In this document: one piece after another, positions 37,316-47,259 of the stretch
How the letters are laid out: every line of letters begins with the position of its first letter
How positions within the stretch are numbered: position 1 is the stretch's first letter
Position numbers and translations under genes: made by a program
NCBI RefSeq assembly: GCF_001280065.1
Contig: NZ_LGEA01000091.1
Coordinates: 496,001-560,000, forward strand
Origin: Streptomyces sp. NRRL B-1140
GTDB taxonomy: Bacteria; Actinomycetota; Actinomycetes; Streptomycetales; Streptomycetaceae
Reading direction: 5' to 3'
DNA length: 64,000 bases
The notes under the pieces: generated by a model
Databases searched by the model: none
What the model was told of the DNA's origin: nothing
The model's input: only the letters and a program-made list of their open reading frames with translations

Positions 37316-37597
37316 ATGATCGTCGGCATCATCCTGGCGGTGGTCGGAGTCGTCCTGGTCGGGGCGCTGGTCTCCAAGGGGCGCAGGGGCGGTTCCCGGC
37401 GGACGACGGGACGCGGTGCGTGGGCGTCCACCGGTTCGAGCAGCAGCCACAGCGCCGGCGGCAGCTGGTGGGCAGGAGACTCCGGCTCGTCCGGCGGCGG
37501 ACACCACGGGGGACACTCCTGCGGCGGCGGCTCGTCCTGCGGAGGCGGGTCGTCCTGTGGGGGTGGCGGCGGTGGCTGCGGCGGCGGAGGCAGCTGA
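37316..37597 (+). CDS. Small membrane protein with Gly/Cys/His-rich tail
   Basis: 93 residues from ATG 37316 (AAGGAGG upstream). One membrane helix (about 2-20, IVGIILAVVGVVLVGALV) is followed by a basic stretch and a low-complexity tail made of Gly, Ser, Cys and His (GGGHHGGHSCGGGSSCGGG and similar), with four cysteines and three histidines that could bind metal. Helix plus basic residues imply the tail is cytoplasmic. The function is unknown. It is divergent from the aminotransferase gene and followed by a stem-loop. Confidence 0.7.
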   Translation: MIVGIILAVVGVVLVGALVSKGRRGGSRRTTGRGAWASTGSSSSHSAGGSWWAGDSGSSGGGHHGGHSCGGGSSCGGGSSCGGGGGGCGGGGS

Positions 37598-37642
37598 CTG
37601 ACGTCGGCTGTTCTCACGACGGGGGAGCAGCAACCACCGAAC

Positions 37643-37671
37643 GCGGGGTCCGCACCTGGGGCGGGCCCCGC
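37643..37671 (+). terminator. Stem-loop after the small membrane protein gene
   Basis: GCGGGGTCCGC and GCGGGCCCCGC pair over 11 positions with one G-T pair and a 7-nt loop, 46 bp after the stop codon. Probable transcription terminator. Confidence 0.5.
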
Positions 37672-38212
37672 GTCGCCGTGCCGAGCGGGCAGTGGGCAGC
37701 GGGCCACGCGGTCAGGGGGGGCAGGGCAGAGGGAGGCGGTTCCCGGACGGACGATCCGTCGAATGCCTGTCGGGCGGCTTCGCTCGGCTGTCCGCGCCCT
37801 CCTCCGTCTGTCGTGCAACTCTTGCCCGACACCGTGCGACCTGGGCAACTACGCCCCCCGAGCGGCCCCTTCGGGATCTCGCAGGAATCCCGGGCGCCCC
37901 CTGTGTCCCGGCTGCGGGCGTGCGTCACGGCGCACCGGCGTACGCCTCCCCGGCACCGGCGCACGCCGTGGTTGAACAGTTGAGCTGTGGAGCCCTCTGA
38001 GGGATGGAAACCCTACGAACTTGGGTAAAAACGCTGTGGCGGGGTCACTGTTCATGATTCCCTCTAAGTCACCGACGCAGCCCCTCGGACGATCTGCGGA
38101 CACCTTGCTGAAACCGGCCGACCGGCTGCCCCGGGCCGACATCCCCCGGTGCCGTGCCGCCGGGGCGCAGCGGACCCCACTCCCTCTCCTTGTGTGCTTG
38201 CGGAGCCGATCC
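37672..38212. other. 541-bp region without recognised gene
   Basis: Open frames exist on both strands but have poor composition and no ribosome-binding sites, so I call none. It should hold the promoter of the DUF2617 gene; the relatively A/T-rich stretch at about 38015-38065 is the best candidate. No repeat, RNA gene or operator was recognised. Confidence 0.4.
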
Positions 38213-38740
38213 ATGCTCACGACCCTGAACACCTCCTACACCGACACGCGCGCGGCCGATCTCGCGTGGGCCCTGGGGCGCGAGCCGCTTCCCGCACTGG
38301 CCGCACTCGACCTCGAACTGGCGGGCACCAAACTGCAGTTGCGGCTCCTCGGCGCGTCCCATCAGGTTCTGCTGGAGGAGGAGCGGGGCATCTGCTCGGA
38401 GACGGTGGCGTGCATCGCGGGCAGCAGCACCCCGCTTCCGCTCGGAGTCGCCAAGCGGGTGGACGACTGGGAGTACGAGTTCGCGGCCCGCGTCGAGGTC
38501 CTCTCACCCGGCTCCTTCGCGGGCCGCGCACAGGAGTTGCTGGCTCTCGTCTCCGACCACCCGCACGGCCTCGTCGGCGTCTTCCCCGGCAGCCCCTACG
38601 CCTTCACGGCCCTGCTCGCCCAGCATCACGAGGGCCAGGTCCACTGGCGGACCTGGCACGCCTACCCGCAGGACGGGCAGTTGGTGGCGACCCGCACGAG
38701 AGTGGGCGTGCGCGTACCCGCGGCGGCGCTCGTCAACTGA
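38213..38740 (+). CDS. DUF2617 family protein
   Basis: 175 residues from ATG 38213 (CGGAG 8 nt upstream). A conserved actinobacterial protein with characteristic stretches TSYTDTRAADLAWAL, SETVACI, DWEYEFAARVE and HWRTWHAYPQ. It is soluble, with no signal or membrane helix and no catalytic motif I can name; the function is unknown. It precedes the spermidine-synthase-like gene by 105 bp on the same strand, a pairing I recall as conserved in Streptomyces. Confidence 0.82.
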   Translation: MLTTLNTSYTDTRAADLAWALGREPLPALAALDLELAGTKLQLRLLGASHQVLLEEERGICSETVACIAGSSTPLPLGVAKRVDDWEYEFAARVEVLSPGSFAGRAQELLALVSDHPHGLVGVFPGSPYAFTALLAQHHEGQVHWRTWHAYPQDGQLVATRTRVGVRVPAAALVN

Positions 38741-38845
38741 CCCGGACACCAGGACGCGTTCGGCGCCCCGGCGTCCGGCCGCGGTAAACCAGCACCACAC
38801 GTGTGGGTGACGAACCGCGGTCGAGGCGTGACGTAACGTCGCAGG

Positions 38846-40501
38846 GTGATCGAGCCGCACGCGCCCGCCCCGCCCGGTTGCCCGCAGCCCCGGAGCGCCC
38901 CGGACGGCCCCGGCGGCCCGGTGCGACTGCCCGTACGGCCCGGCACCGGACGGTTCCTGGTCCTCGCGGGCGTGTTCGTCTGCGCGGCCTGCGGACTCGT
39001 GTACGAACTAGAACTGGTCGCGCTCGCCTCCTACTTGATGGGCGACTCGGTCACCCAGGCGTCCGTCGTGCTCTCCGTCATGGTCTTCGCCATGGGCATC
39101 GGCTCCCTCGCCGCGAAGCGGCTGCGCCCGCTCGCCGCGGCCGGCTTCGGTGCCGTCGAGGCCGCCCTCGCGCTCGTCGGCGGGTGCAGCGCGATGGCCC
39201 TGTACGCGGTGTTCGCCTGGACCGGTGACTGGGGCGGAATGTGGGCCAACGGGCCGCGCTGCCTGCTGGTCGCCTTCTCCCTGGCCACCGGACTGCTCAT
39301 CGGCGCCGAAGTCCCGCTGCTGATGGAGCTGATCCAGCGGATCCGCCGCCAGGACGCGGGCGGCGCGGTCGCCGACCTGTCCGCCGCCGACTACGTCGGC
39401 GCCCTCGTCGGCGGCCTCGCCTTTCCCTTCCTCCTGCTGCCGTTCCTCGGGCAGCTGACCGGCGCGCTGCTCACCGGCGCGGTCAACGCGGTCGTCGGCG
39501 GTGCGCTGGTGCTCGGCCTGTTCCGCCGGGACCTGACCCGGCGGGCCCGCTGGCTGCTGCTGGTCGGCAACGCCCTCGTCCTCGCGGTCCTCGCCTCGGC
39601 CGCCGTCCTCGTCGACGACTTCGAACACGCCGCGCGGCAGGCGATGTACGGGGACGACGTCCGCGTGGCGCTGCGGACCGAGGTGCAGGAGGTCGTCCTC
39701 ACGGGTGGCACGAGCGGACGGTCCCTCGACCTGTTCCTCGACGGCCGGCTCCGGGTCAGCGGACACGACGAGCTGCGCTACCACGAGGCCCTGGTCCACC
39801 CCGCGATGAGCGGGCCGCACGCGCGCGTGCTCATCCTCGGCGGCGGGGACGGCCTGGCCGCCCGCGAGGTGCTGCACCATTCCCGAGTGGACCGGGTCGA
39901 CGTCGTCGAACTCGACGCCGAGGTGATCCGCCTGGCCCGCACCGACCCGGCCCTGTCCGCGCTCAACCGGCACGCGTTCGGTGACGCGCGCGTGCACGTG
40001 ACGACCGAGGACGCCTTCGCCTGGCTGCGCGGAGCGGCTCCGGCGACGTACGACGTGGTCGTCTCGGACCTTCCGGACCCCGGGATCACGGCGAGCACGA
40101 AGCTGTACTCGCAGGAGTTCTACGGCCTCGCACGGCGCGTGCTGGCCCCCGGCGGACGGCTCGTGGTGCACGCGGGGCCGGTCGCGTCCGGCCCCCGGGC
40201 GTACTGGACGGTCGAGGCGACCCTGCGCGCGGCCGGTTTCCGCACCGCGCCCTACGGCGCGGGCGGCGGCCACGCCCACTTCGCCGCCGGGCCCGGCCGC
40301 ACCCCCGCGGACCGCTCCTGGGCGTCCCGGGACTGGGGTTTCGTCCTGGCCGCCCGCACGGACCCGCGGCCGCGGCTCGACCCGGGAGGCCCGCGGCCCC
40401 GGGTCCTCACGGAGGCGTCCCTGGCCGCGGGGGAACGGGCGGCGCGCAGGACGCGGATCCCGGGGTTGCCGGCGTCGACGCTGGTGCACCCGCGCTACTG
40501 A
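38846..40501 (+). CDS. Membrane-anchored spermidine synthase-like protein
   Basis: 551 residues from GTG 38846. The N-terminal part (about 35-255) has seven or so hydrophobic helices ([19 protein letters not shown] onward). Residues about 260-500 are a spermidine-synthase/SAM-binding fold with [32 protein letters not shown] and VVSDLPDPG motifs. The Glu and Asp that position the decarboxylated-SAM or amine group are present. Such fusions of a membrane domain with a polyamine-synthase domain are common in actinobacteria; aminopropyl transfer is expected but the substrate is unproven. The C-terminal tail is Arg/Pro-rich. Confidence 0.85.
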   Translation: MIEPHAPAPPGCPQPRSAPDGPGGPVRLPVRPGTGRFLVLAGVFVCAACGLVYELELVALASYLMGDSVTQASVVLSVMVFAMGIGSLAAKRLRPLAAAGFGAVEAALALVGGCSAMALYAVFAWTGDWGGMWANGPRCLLVAFSLATGLLIGAEVPLLMELIQRIRRQDAGGAVADLSAADYVGALVGGLAFPFLLLPFLGQLTGALLTGAVNAVVGGALVLGLFRRDLTRRARWLLLVGNALVLAVLASAAVLVDDFEHAARQAMYGDDVRVALRTEVQEVVLTGGTSGRSLDLFLDGRLRVSGHDELRYHEALVHPAMSGPHARVLILGGGDGLAAREVLHHSRVDRVDVVELDAEVIRLARTDPALSALNRHAFGDARVHVTTEDAFAWLRGAAPATYDVVVSDLPDPGITASTKLYSQEFYGLARRVLAPGGRLVVHAGPVASGPRAYWTVEATLRAAGFRTAPYGAGGGHAHFAAGPGRTPADRSWASRDWGFVLAARTDPRPRLDPGGPRPRVLTEASLAAGERAARRTRIPGLPASTLVHPRY

Positions 40502-40641
40502 GGGGCAGGGCCGCCGAGGGGGTGCCGTCCTCGCGGGACCCGTCCGGCGGAGCGGGAGGGTACGCCTGGTGGGGGTGGTTCGGGGGGCGAATCCCTCAGC
40601 CGGGGGTGCGTTCCGCGCTGTGCTGGGTAGAGTCCGTCGAC

Positions 40642-41463
40642 ATGGAGCACGAGGTGTTCGTTCCGGTTCCGGCCGAGCGGCTGAGGGAGGTGCTGGACGA
40701 CCCCGCGCGGGTCGCCCGGGCCGTTCCCGGGCTCCAGCAGGACGCCGGCGCCGAGCCGGTCGCCGGGCGGCTGAAGATCCGCGTCGGCAGTCACTCCGTC
40801 ACCTACCGGGGTGCCCTGCGGGTGTCCCGGAGCGAGGGCGCGTACGCCGTCGAGGGCGAGGCGGAGGAATCGCGCGGCAGCGGCTCGGTCCGGCTCGCCC
40901 TGCGGATCGTCCTGCGGGAGGCCGAGGACGGCTGCACCGTCGGGTACGACGGCACGGCCACCGCGGACGGACGGATCAACGACCTTCCGGCGGACGCTGT
41001 GGAGGGCGCGGTCACCCGGCTGCTGAACCGTTTCGCGGAGCACCTGGCCGCGGCGGCCACGGACGCGGGCGACGAAGGTGCGCGCCTGGAGCCCGGGGAG
41101 GGGACCCCCACCGAACCCGGTCTCACCGAGGAACCCCCGGCCCCCGAGCGTCCCTCCACCTTCGGCGCCGCCGCCCCGCCCGCCTCTCCGGGGCCCGTGG
41201 ACGACGAGGACGACGTGGACGACGTGGACGACGAGGACGAGCAGGACGACGAGGACATCGCCGAGGCGGCGCACGCGCGGCGGACCATGATCGGACGCAG
41301 CGCCGAGGAGGTCGACCACGCCCCGCCCCGCGGCCGCTACGCCCCCGTGCCCGCGCCTCAGACCGTGTCGGCCCCGGCCCCGCTGCGCTGGGCGGCCCCC
41401 GCGGCGGCCCTGGCCGTGGCGTCGGCCATCGTGGCGGTCCGGGCCCTGCGCAGACGCCGCTGA
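40642..41463 (+). CDS. SRPBCC-domain protein with acidic repeat and C-terminal anchor
   Basis: 273 residues from ATG 40642. Residues 1-140 form a SRPBCC/CoxG-like ligand-binding domain (EVFVPVPAERLREVLDDPAR, VPGLQ, and the ending AVTRLLNRFAEHLA). A Pro-rich linker leads to an acidic run (about 190-212, repeats of DDEDDV and DDEDEQ). The C-terminus is a single hydrophobic helix followed by RALRRRR, a tail anchor facing the cytoplasm. CoxG-like proteins bind hydrophobic ligands or recruit enzymes to the membrane. The partner here is unknown; neighbours are not functionally linked. Confidence 0.78.
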   Translation: MEHEVFVPVPAERLREVLDDPARVARAVPGLQQDAGAEPVAGRLKIRVGSHSVTYRGALRVSRSEGAYAVEGEAEESRGSGSVRLALRIVLREAEDGCTVGYDGTATADGRINDLPADAVEGAVTRLLNRFAEHLAAAATDAGDEGARLEPGEGTPTEPGLTEEPPAPERPSTFGAAAPPASPGPVDDEDDVDDVDDEDEQDDEDIAEAAHARRTMIGRSAEEVDHAPPRGRYAPVPAPQTVSAPAPLRWAAPAAALAVASAIVAVRALRRRR

Positions 41464-41585
41464 ACCACGCGGCAGACGCCGCCGGACCACACGGCGGTCG
41501 GCCCCTGACCGTCCCGCCCCGAGTCCGAGGCCGAAGCAGGACGCAACCGGTGAGGCCCCCTTGATCACCGCAGTAGGGTCGTCCC

Positions 41586-42374
41586 GTGAGTGACGAAGAC
41601 ATCACGCTGACCGCGGGTGACGCGGAGGTGACCGTGCAGCCGGGCAACGGCGGCCGGGTCGGAGGGCTGCGGATCGGCGGCGTGGAGGTGCTCCGGCAGG
41701 GGGAGCGGTTCGGCTGCTTCCCGATGGTGCCGTGGTGCGGCCGGATCCGGGACGGACGGTTCCTGGACGGCGCCGCCGTGCGGCAGATGCCCCTCAACGC
41801 CCCGCCGCACGCCATCCACGGCACCGCCCGAGACAGCGCCTGGCGCACCGCCCGCACGAGCACGGCCGAGGCCGTCATCACCCACGAGCTCGCCGACCCC
41901 TGGCCCCACAAGGGCCGCGTCACCCAGGTCGTGGCCCTCACCGAGGACGCGCTGACCCTCACCATGTCCGTCGAGACGTACGACTCGTCCTTCCCGGCCC
42001 AGATCGGCTGGCACCCGTGGTTCAACCGGAACCTCGGCGGCGAGGACGTACAGCTCGACTTCGACCCGGCCTGGCAGGAGGAACGCGGTGACGACCACCT
42101 GCCCACCGGCAACCGCGTCGACCCGAAGCCCGGCCCCTGGGACGACTGCTTCGGGATGCCCGGCGGCGTCGACGTCACCCTGACCTGGCCCGGGCAGCTG
42201 GAGCTGAAGGTGGCGAGCCGCCAGGAGTGGGTCGTCGTCTACGACGAGCAGGAGGCCGCCGTGTGCGTGGAGCCGCAGACCGGCCCGCCCAACGGCCTCA
42301 ACACCCTGCCGCACCTGGTCACGCCCCTGGAGCCGCTGGAGGCCACCACGACCTGGACGTGGCGCCGCCTCTAA
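41586..42374 (+). CDS. Aldose 1-epimerase family protein
   Basis: 262 residues from GTG 41586. It has the galactose-mutarotase fold with GNGGRVGGLRIGG at the start, the first catalytic-type His in NAPPHAIHGTARDSAW, a second in GWHPWFNRNL, and the C-terminal acid region (VCVEPQTGPPNGLN) that supplies the catalytic Glu. It interconverts alpha and beta anomers of sugars, or of sugar phosphates in YeaD-like members. It lies 10 bp upstream of pyrE, so the two are probably co-transcribed. Confidence 0.88.
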   Translation: MSDEDITLTAGDAEVTVQPGNGGRVGGLRIGGVEVLRQGERFGCFPMVPWCGRIRDGRFLDGAAVRQMPLNAPPHAIHGTARDSAWRTARTSTAEAVITHELADPWPHKGRVTQVVALTEDALTLTMSVETYDSSFPAQIGWHPWFNRNLGGEDVQLDFDPAWQEERGDDHLPTGNRVDPKPGPWDDCFGMPGGVDVTLTWPGQLELKVASRQEWVVVYDEQEAAVCVEPQTGPPNGLNTLPHLVTPLEPLEATTTWTWRRL

Positions 42375-42384
42375 GCTGGGCGGC

Positions 42385-42933
42385 ATGACGGACACACGTG
42401 GCGCGCTGCTGCAGCAGATCAAGGACAAGGCCGTGGTGCACGGCAAGGTGACCCTGTCGTCGGGTCTGGAAGCCGACTACTACGTCGACCTCCGGCGCGT
42501 CACGCTCGACGGGGAGGCCGCCCCGCTGGTCGGGCAGGTGCTGCTGGACCTGACCGCCGACCTGGACTTCGACGCCGTCGGCGGCCTCACCATGGGCGCC
42601 GACCCCGTCGCCGCCGCCATGCTGCACGCCGCCGCCGCGCGCGGGAAGCGCCTGGACGCCTTCGTCGTACGGAAGGCCGCGAAGGCACATGGCCTGCAGC
42701 GGCGCGTCGAGGGCCCCGACATCGCCGGCCGCCGCGTGCTGGTCGTCGAGGACACCTCCACCACCGGCGGCTCCCCGCTGACCGCCGTCGAGGCCGTGCG
42801 CGAGGCCGGGGCCGAGGTCGTCGCCGTCGCGACCATCGTCGACCGGGCGACCGGCGCCGCGGAGAAGATCCAGGAGGGCGCCGGAGTGCCGTACCTCTTC
42901 GCCTTCTCGAAGGACGAGCTGGGCCTGGACTGA
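42385..42933 (+). CDS. pyrE: Orotate phosphoribosyltransferase
   Basis: 182 residues. It catalyses orotate plus PRPP to OMP, the fifth step of UMP synthesis. The PRPP-binding motif VLVVEDTSTTGGSPL and the orotate/flexible-loop region (FVVRKAAKAHGLQRRVEG) are clear, and the N-terminal KVTLSSGLEADYYVDLRR is typical of PyrE. It starts 10 bp after the epimerase gene. Length and motifs are complete. Confidence 0.94.
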   Translation: MTDTRGALLQQIKDKAVVHGKVTLSSGLEADYYVDLRRVTLDGEAAPLVGQVLLDLTADLDFDAVGGLTMGADPVAAAMLHAAAARGKRLDAFVVRKAAKAHGLQRRVEGPDIAGRRVLVVEDTSTTGGSPLTAVEAVREAGAEVVAVATIVDRATGAAEKIQEGAGVPYLFAFSKDELGLD

Positions 42934-43081
42934 CCGGGGACCGACCAGGGCGTGGACGGTGGCCTGGACCTTCCGGCCAAGTCTGGAAAGATGGGGCCGA
43001 CGATGACGTCGCACCCCAAGGTCTAGGTCAGGGCCGTTAGACACAGCAGTACGTCAACCCGCAGATACAAGGAGCGGACGC

Positions 43082-44104
<1,023 letters not shown>

Positions 44105-44127
44105 TCCCGGTCCGCCCGCACACGTCG

Positions 44128-44157
44128 GAGCCCGGCATCTCCTGAGATGCCGGGCTC
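44128..44157 (+). terminator. Rho-independent terminator of fba
   Basis: GAGCCCGGCATCTC-CT-GAGATGCCGGGCTC is a perfect 14-bp stem 24 bp after the fba stop, followed by TTCC. It sits immediately before the MFS gene start. Confidence 0.85.
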
Positions 44158-44174
44158 TTCCGTATGCTCCCTGC

Positions 44175-45647
44175 ATGCCCGATGTCCGGTTGGCCTCACC
44201 GCAGGGCAAGTGGGTCCTGCTCACCACCGTCCTCGGCTCCAGCATGGCGATGCTGGACTCGACCGTCGTCAACGTCGCCCTGCCGCGCATCGGCCGCGAC
44301 CTCGACGCGAGCCTGTCCGCGCTGCAGTGGACGGTCAACGCGTACATGGTCACGCTGGCCGGGCTGATCCTGCTCGGCGGGGCGCTGGGGGACCGGTTCG
44401 GGCGGCGGAAGGTGTTCGTCGTCGGCGTGGTGTGGTTCGCGCTGGCGTCGCTGCTGTGCGGGATCGCGCCGAACGTGGGCGTGCTGAACGCCGCACGGGC
44501 TCTGCAGGGGGTGGGCGGCGCCCTCCTGACCCCCGGGTCGCTGGCACTCATCCAGGCGTCCTTCCACCCCGACGACCGGGGGCGGGCCGTCGGGCTGTGG
44601 TCCGGCTTCGGCGGGATCGGGGCGGCGGTCGGGCCGTTCGTCGGCGGCTGGCTGGTGGACGGGCCGGGCTGGCGGTGGGTGTTCCTGCTGAACGTTCCGG
44701 TGGCCCTGGTGTGCGTGCCGGTGGCCCTGCGGCACGTCCCCGAGTCGGGTGGGGAAGCGGCGGCCCGCGGGCGCTTCGACGTGCTCGGGGCCGTGCTGGG
44801 GGCGCTGGCGCTCGCCCTGGTGACGTACGCGCTGATCGAGGCCGGTGAGGGCGGGGTGGTGGTGACGGTCTCGGCGGTGGCCGGGCTGGCCGCGGGCGTC
44901 GCGTTCGTGCTCGTCGAGCGGCGCCGGCCCGATCCGATGATGCCGCCGGACATCTTCGCGTCCCGGCAGTTCACGGCCGTCAACCTCGTCACCCTGTGCG
45001 TGTACGCGGCGCTCGGCGGGTTCTTCTTCCTCGCCGCGCTCCAGCTCCAGGTCGTCGTGGGCTACTCGGCCCTCGCCGCCGGTACGGCGCTGCTGCCGAC
45101 GACCGTGCTGATGCTGCTGCTGTCCGCGCGCTCCGGGCAACTGGCCGACCGCATCGGGCCGCGGATCCCGCTGACGGTGGGGCCGCTGCTGTGCGCGGCC
45201 GGGATGCTGCTGATGCTGCGGGTCGGGCCGGGGGCGTCCTACCTCACCGACGTGCTGCCGGCGCTGCTGGTGCTCGGGCTGGGCCTGGTCACGCTGGTGG
45301 CACCGCTGACGGCGACCGTGCTGGGCTCGGTGAGCGTGGTGCGCGCAGGGCTGGCCAGCGGCATCAACAACGCGGCGGCCCGGGCGGCGGGCCTGATGGC
45401 GGTGGCGGCGTTGCCGCTGCTGGCGGGCATGGGGGAGGAGGCGTACCGGGAGCCGGCCGCCTTCGACACGGCGTTCGGAAAGGCCATGGGGTGGTGCGCG
45501 GGGGCGCTGGTGGCCGGGGCCCTGATCGCCGCCGCGGTGGTGCGCAGGCCGCCCCCGGACTGCAGGCGCCCGGAGTGCCTGCGGCACGGCGGTGTGACGG
45601 CGCCGCCGCTGGAGGGCGAGCCGGTCCGCAAGAGGCTGCCGTCCTAG
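44175..45647 (+). CDS. MFS drug exporter, DHA2 (EmrB/QacA) family
   Basis: 490 residues with about 14 hydrophobic helices. Motif A between helices 2 and 3 reads GALGDRFGRRKVF. The DHA2 entry LDSTVVNVALPRIGRDL has the family's helix-1 Asp, motif C in helix 5 reads GFGGIGAAVGPFVGG, and LQWTVNAYMVTLAG is the second-helix signature. It exports drugs or metabolites using the proton gradient; the substrate cannot be inferred. No regulator gene is adjacent. Ends at a strong stem-loop. Confidence 0.9.
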   Translation: MPDVRLASPQGKWVLLTTVLGSSMAMLDSTVVNVALPRIGRDLDASLSALQWTVNAYMVTLAGLILLGGALGDRFGRRKVFVVGVVWFALASLLCGIAPNVGVLNAARALQGVGGALLTPGSLALIQASFHPDDRGRAVGLWSGFGGIGAAVGPFVGGWLVDGPGWRWVFLLNVPVALVCVPVALRHVPESGGEAAARGRFDVLGAVLGALALALVTYALIEAGEGGVVVTVSAVAGLAAGVAFVLVERRRPDPMMPPDIFASRQFTAVNLVTLCVYAALGGFFFLAALQLQVVVGYSALAAGTALLPTTVLMLLLSARSGQLADRIGPRIPLTVGPLLCAAGMLLMLRVGPGASYLTDVLPALLVLGLGLVTLVAPLTATVLGSVSVVRAGLASGINNAAARAAGLMAVAALPLLAGMGEEAYREPAAFDTAFGKAMGWCAGALVAGALIAAAVVRRPPPDCRRPECLRHGGVTAPPLEGEPVRKRLPS

Positions 45648-45701
45648 GTGTCCGCAAAGTCCCGTCGTCCGCCCGGAGGACAGGCGGGACTTTGCGGACA
45701 C
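45648..45701. terminator. 17-bp perfect stem-loop after MFS gene
   Basis: GTGTCCGCAAAGTCCCG (45648-45664) and CGGGACTTTGCGGACAC (45685-45701) pair perfectly around a 20-nt loop, starting directly at the MFS stop codon. It is unusually long and has no T-run; it is probably a terminator or mRNA-stabilising hairpin. Confidence 0.6.
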
Positions 45702-45845
45702 GACCTGGCCGTCGCCGGGCCGGGCCCCGCCGGGCCGGTCGAGGTGGTCCGGTCGGAGGAGTCGGCGCGGGCCGTCGCGGGAGTCGTCCCGTCGATCCCC
45801 CCGCCCGTTGCGCCGCGGCGGGCGGCATGGCGCAGACTTGACCTC

Positions 45846-46259
45846 ATGTCCATTCACGAGAACCTTCTCGGGGGCCCGCCCCCGACCCATCTCCCCGACG
45901 ACCCCGGGCCGCGGGAAATGCTCGCGTCGGGTGCCGCGTCCGTCGAGGTCGCCGGTGCGCACCCCACCTCCTCGCTCGCCTGGGCGCAGCTCGCCGACGA
46001 GGCGTTCGAGCGGGGCGCGGCCGTGGAGTCCTACGCGTACGCCCGCACGGGCTACCACCGCGGTCTGGACGCGCTGCGCCGCAACGGCTGGAAGGGCCAC
46101 GGCCCGGTGCCATGGGAGCACGAGCCGAACCGCGGCTTCCTGCGTGCCCTGCACGCCCTCGCCCGCGCCGCGCAGGCGATCGGCGAGCAGGAGGAGTACG
46201 AGCGCTGCTCCCAGTTCCTGAAGGACTCCTCGCCGACGGCGGCGCAGGTCCTGGGCTGA
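45846..46259 (+). CDS. DUF3151 family protein
   Basis: 137 residues. A conserved actinobacterial single-domain protein, all-helical and TPR-like: SSLAWAQLADEAFE, ESYAYARTGYHRGLDALRRNGW, and GFLRALHALARAAQAIGE. No catalytic motif; function unknown. It stands between two stem-loops and is probably its own transcription unit. Confidence 0.85.
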   Translation: MSIHENLLGGPPPTHLPDDPGPREMLASGAASVEVAGAHPTSSLAWAQLADEAFERGAAVESYAYARTGYHRGLDALRRNGWKGHGPVPWEHEPNRGFLRALHALARAAQAIGEQEEYERCSQFLKDSSPTAAQVLG

Positions 46260-46278
46260 CACACGGTCCGTGCACGCG

Positions 46279-46303
46279 AGGCCCGTCCGCGAAAGGCGGG
46301 CCT
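46279..46303 (+). terminator. Stem-loop after DUF3151 gene
   Basis: AGGCCCG and CGGGCCT form a 7-bp stem around an 11-nt loop, 20 bp after the stop codon. Likely terminator. Confidence 0.5.
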
Positions 46304-46428
46304 TGCGGTTTCGGGGGACGATTGCGTTTCGCAGGACGATTGCGCAAGATGCCCCCTGGGGACCGGGGCCCCCGTGTCGGATTCGGCAGGGGCGGACCGC
46401 TACCCGGAGTAATACGCAGGAGACAGCG

Positions 46429-47259
46429 ATGTCCCACGAGGCTCACGAGCCCGAGACCCCGCATCTCGACTTCCACGGCACGACGCCGTACGAGGACTAC
46501 GTCAAGGCCGACGTACTCACCCACCTCCAGCACACCCTCTCCGACGATCCCGGAGAGATGGTCTTCCTGGTGACGACCCAGGTGATGGAGCTGTGGTTCA
46601 CCGTCATCGTCCACGAGTGGGAGACGGCGGCGGGGGCGCTCAGGAGCGACGACGTCCCCACCGCCATCGCCGCGCTCAAGCGGTCCGTGCGCGAGCTGGA
46701 GGCGCTCAACCACTCCTGGAAGCCGCTGGCCCAGCTGACGCCCGCCCAGTTCAACTCGTACCGCAGCGCACTCGGCGAGGGCTCCGGCTTCCAGTCGGCG
46801 ATGTACCGGCGCATGGAGTTCCTGCTCGGCGACAAGTCCGCGTCCATGCTCGTCCCGCACCGGGGCGCACCGCGTGTGCACGCCGAGCTGGAGAAGGCGC
46901 TGCACGAACCGAGTCTGTACGACGAGGTCGTACGGCTGCTGGCGCGGCGCGGGCACGACATCCCCGAGGCGGTGCTGCGGCGCGACGTGTCGAAGCGCTA
47001 CGAGCCGTCGCCGGAGGTGGAGGCGGCCTGGACGGCCGTCTACTCGGGCGACGAGAGTGACGAGGTCGCCCGGCTGGGCGAGGCGCTGAGCGACGTCGCC
47101 GAGCTGGTGTGGCGCTGGCGCAACGACCATCTGGTCGCCACACGTCGCGCGATGGGCGCCAAGACCGGCACGGGCGGCTCCGCCGGGGTGGCCTGGCTGG
47201 AGAAGCGCGCGCAGAAGAACGTGTTCCCCGAGCTGTGGACGGCGCGCTCCTATGTCTGA
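46429..47259 (+). CDS. kynA: Tryptophan 2,3-dioxygenase
   Basis: 276 residues from ATG 46429 (CAGGAG about 6 nt upstream). A haem enzyme that opens the indole ring of L-tryptophan to N-formylkynurenine. Conserved stretches: PYEDYVKADVLTHLQH, QVMELWFTVIVHEWE, QFNSYRSALGEGSGFQS with the substrate-contact Arg and Ser, and RWRNDHLVATRRAMG with the haem-ligand His near the end. It overlaps the kynureninase gene by 8 nt. With the next two genes it forms a tryptophan-to-anthranilate cluster. Confidence 0.94.
   Translation: MSHEAHEPETPHLDFHGTTPYEDYVKADVLTHLQHTLSDDPGEMVFLVTTQVMELWFTVIVHEWETAAGALRSDDVPTAIAALKRSVRELEALNHSWKPLAQLTPAQFNSYRSALGEGSGFQSAMYRRMEFLLGDKSASMLVPHRGAPRVHAELEKALHEPSLYDEVVRLLARRGHDIPEAVLRRDVSKRYEPSPEVEAAWTAVYSGDESDEVARLGEALSDVAELVWRWRNDHLVATRRAMGAKTGTGGSAGVAWLEKRAQKNVFPELWTARSYV

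Noticed and set aside
37420..37983. Plus-strand frame across the gap after the Gly/Cys-rich gene
   Set aside because: It overlaps the better-supported gene at 37316 in another frame and is mostly Arg/Pro/Gly, typical of shadow frames in GC-rich DNA.
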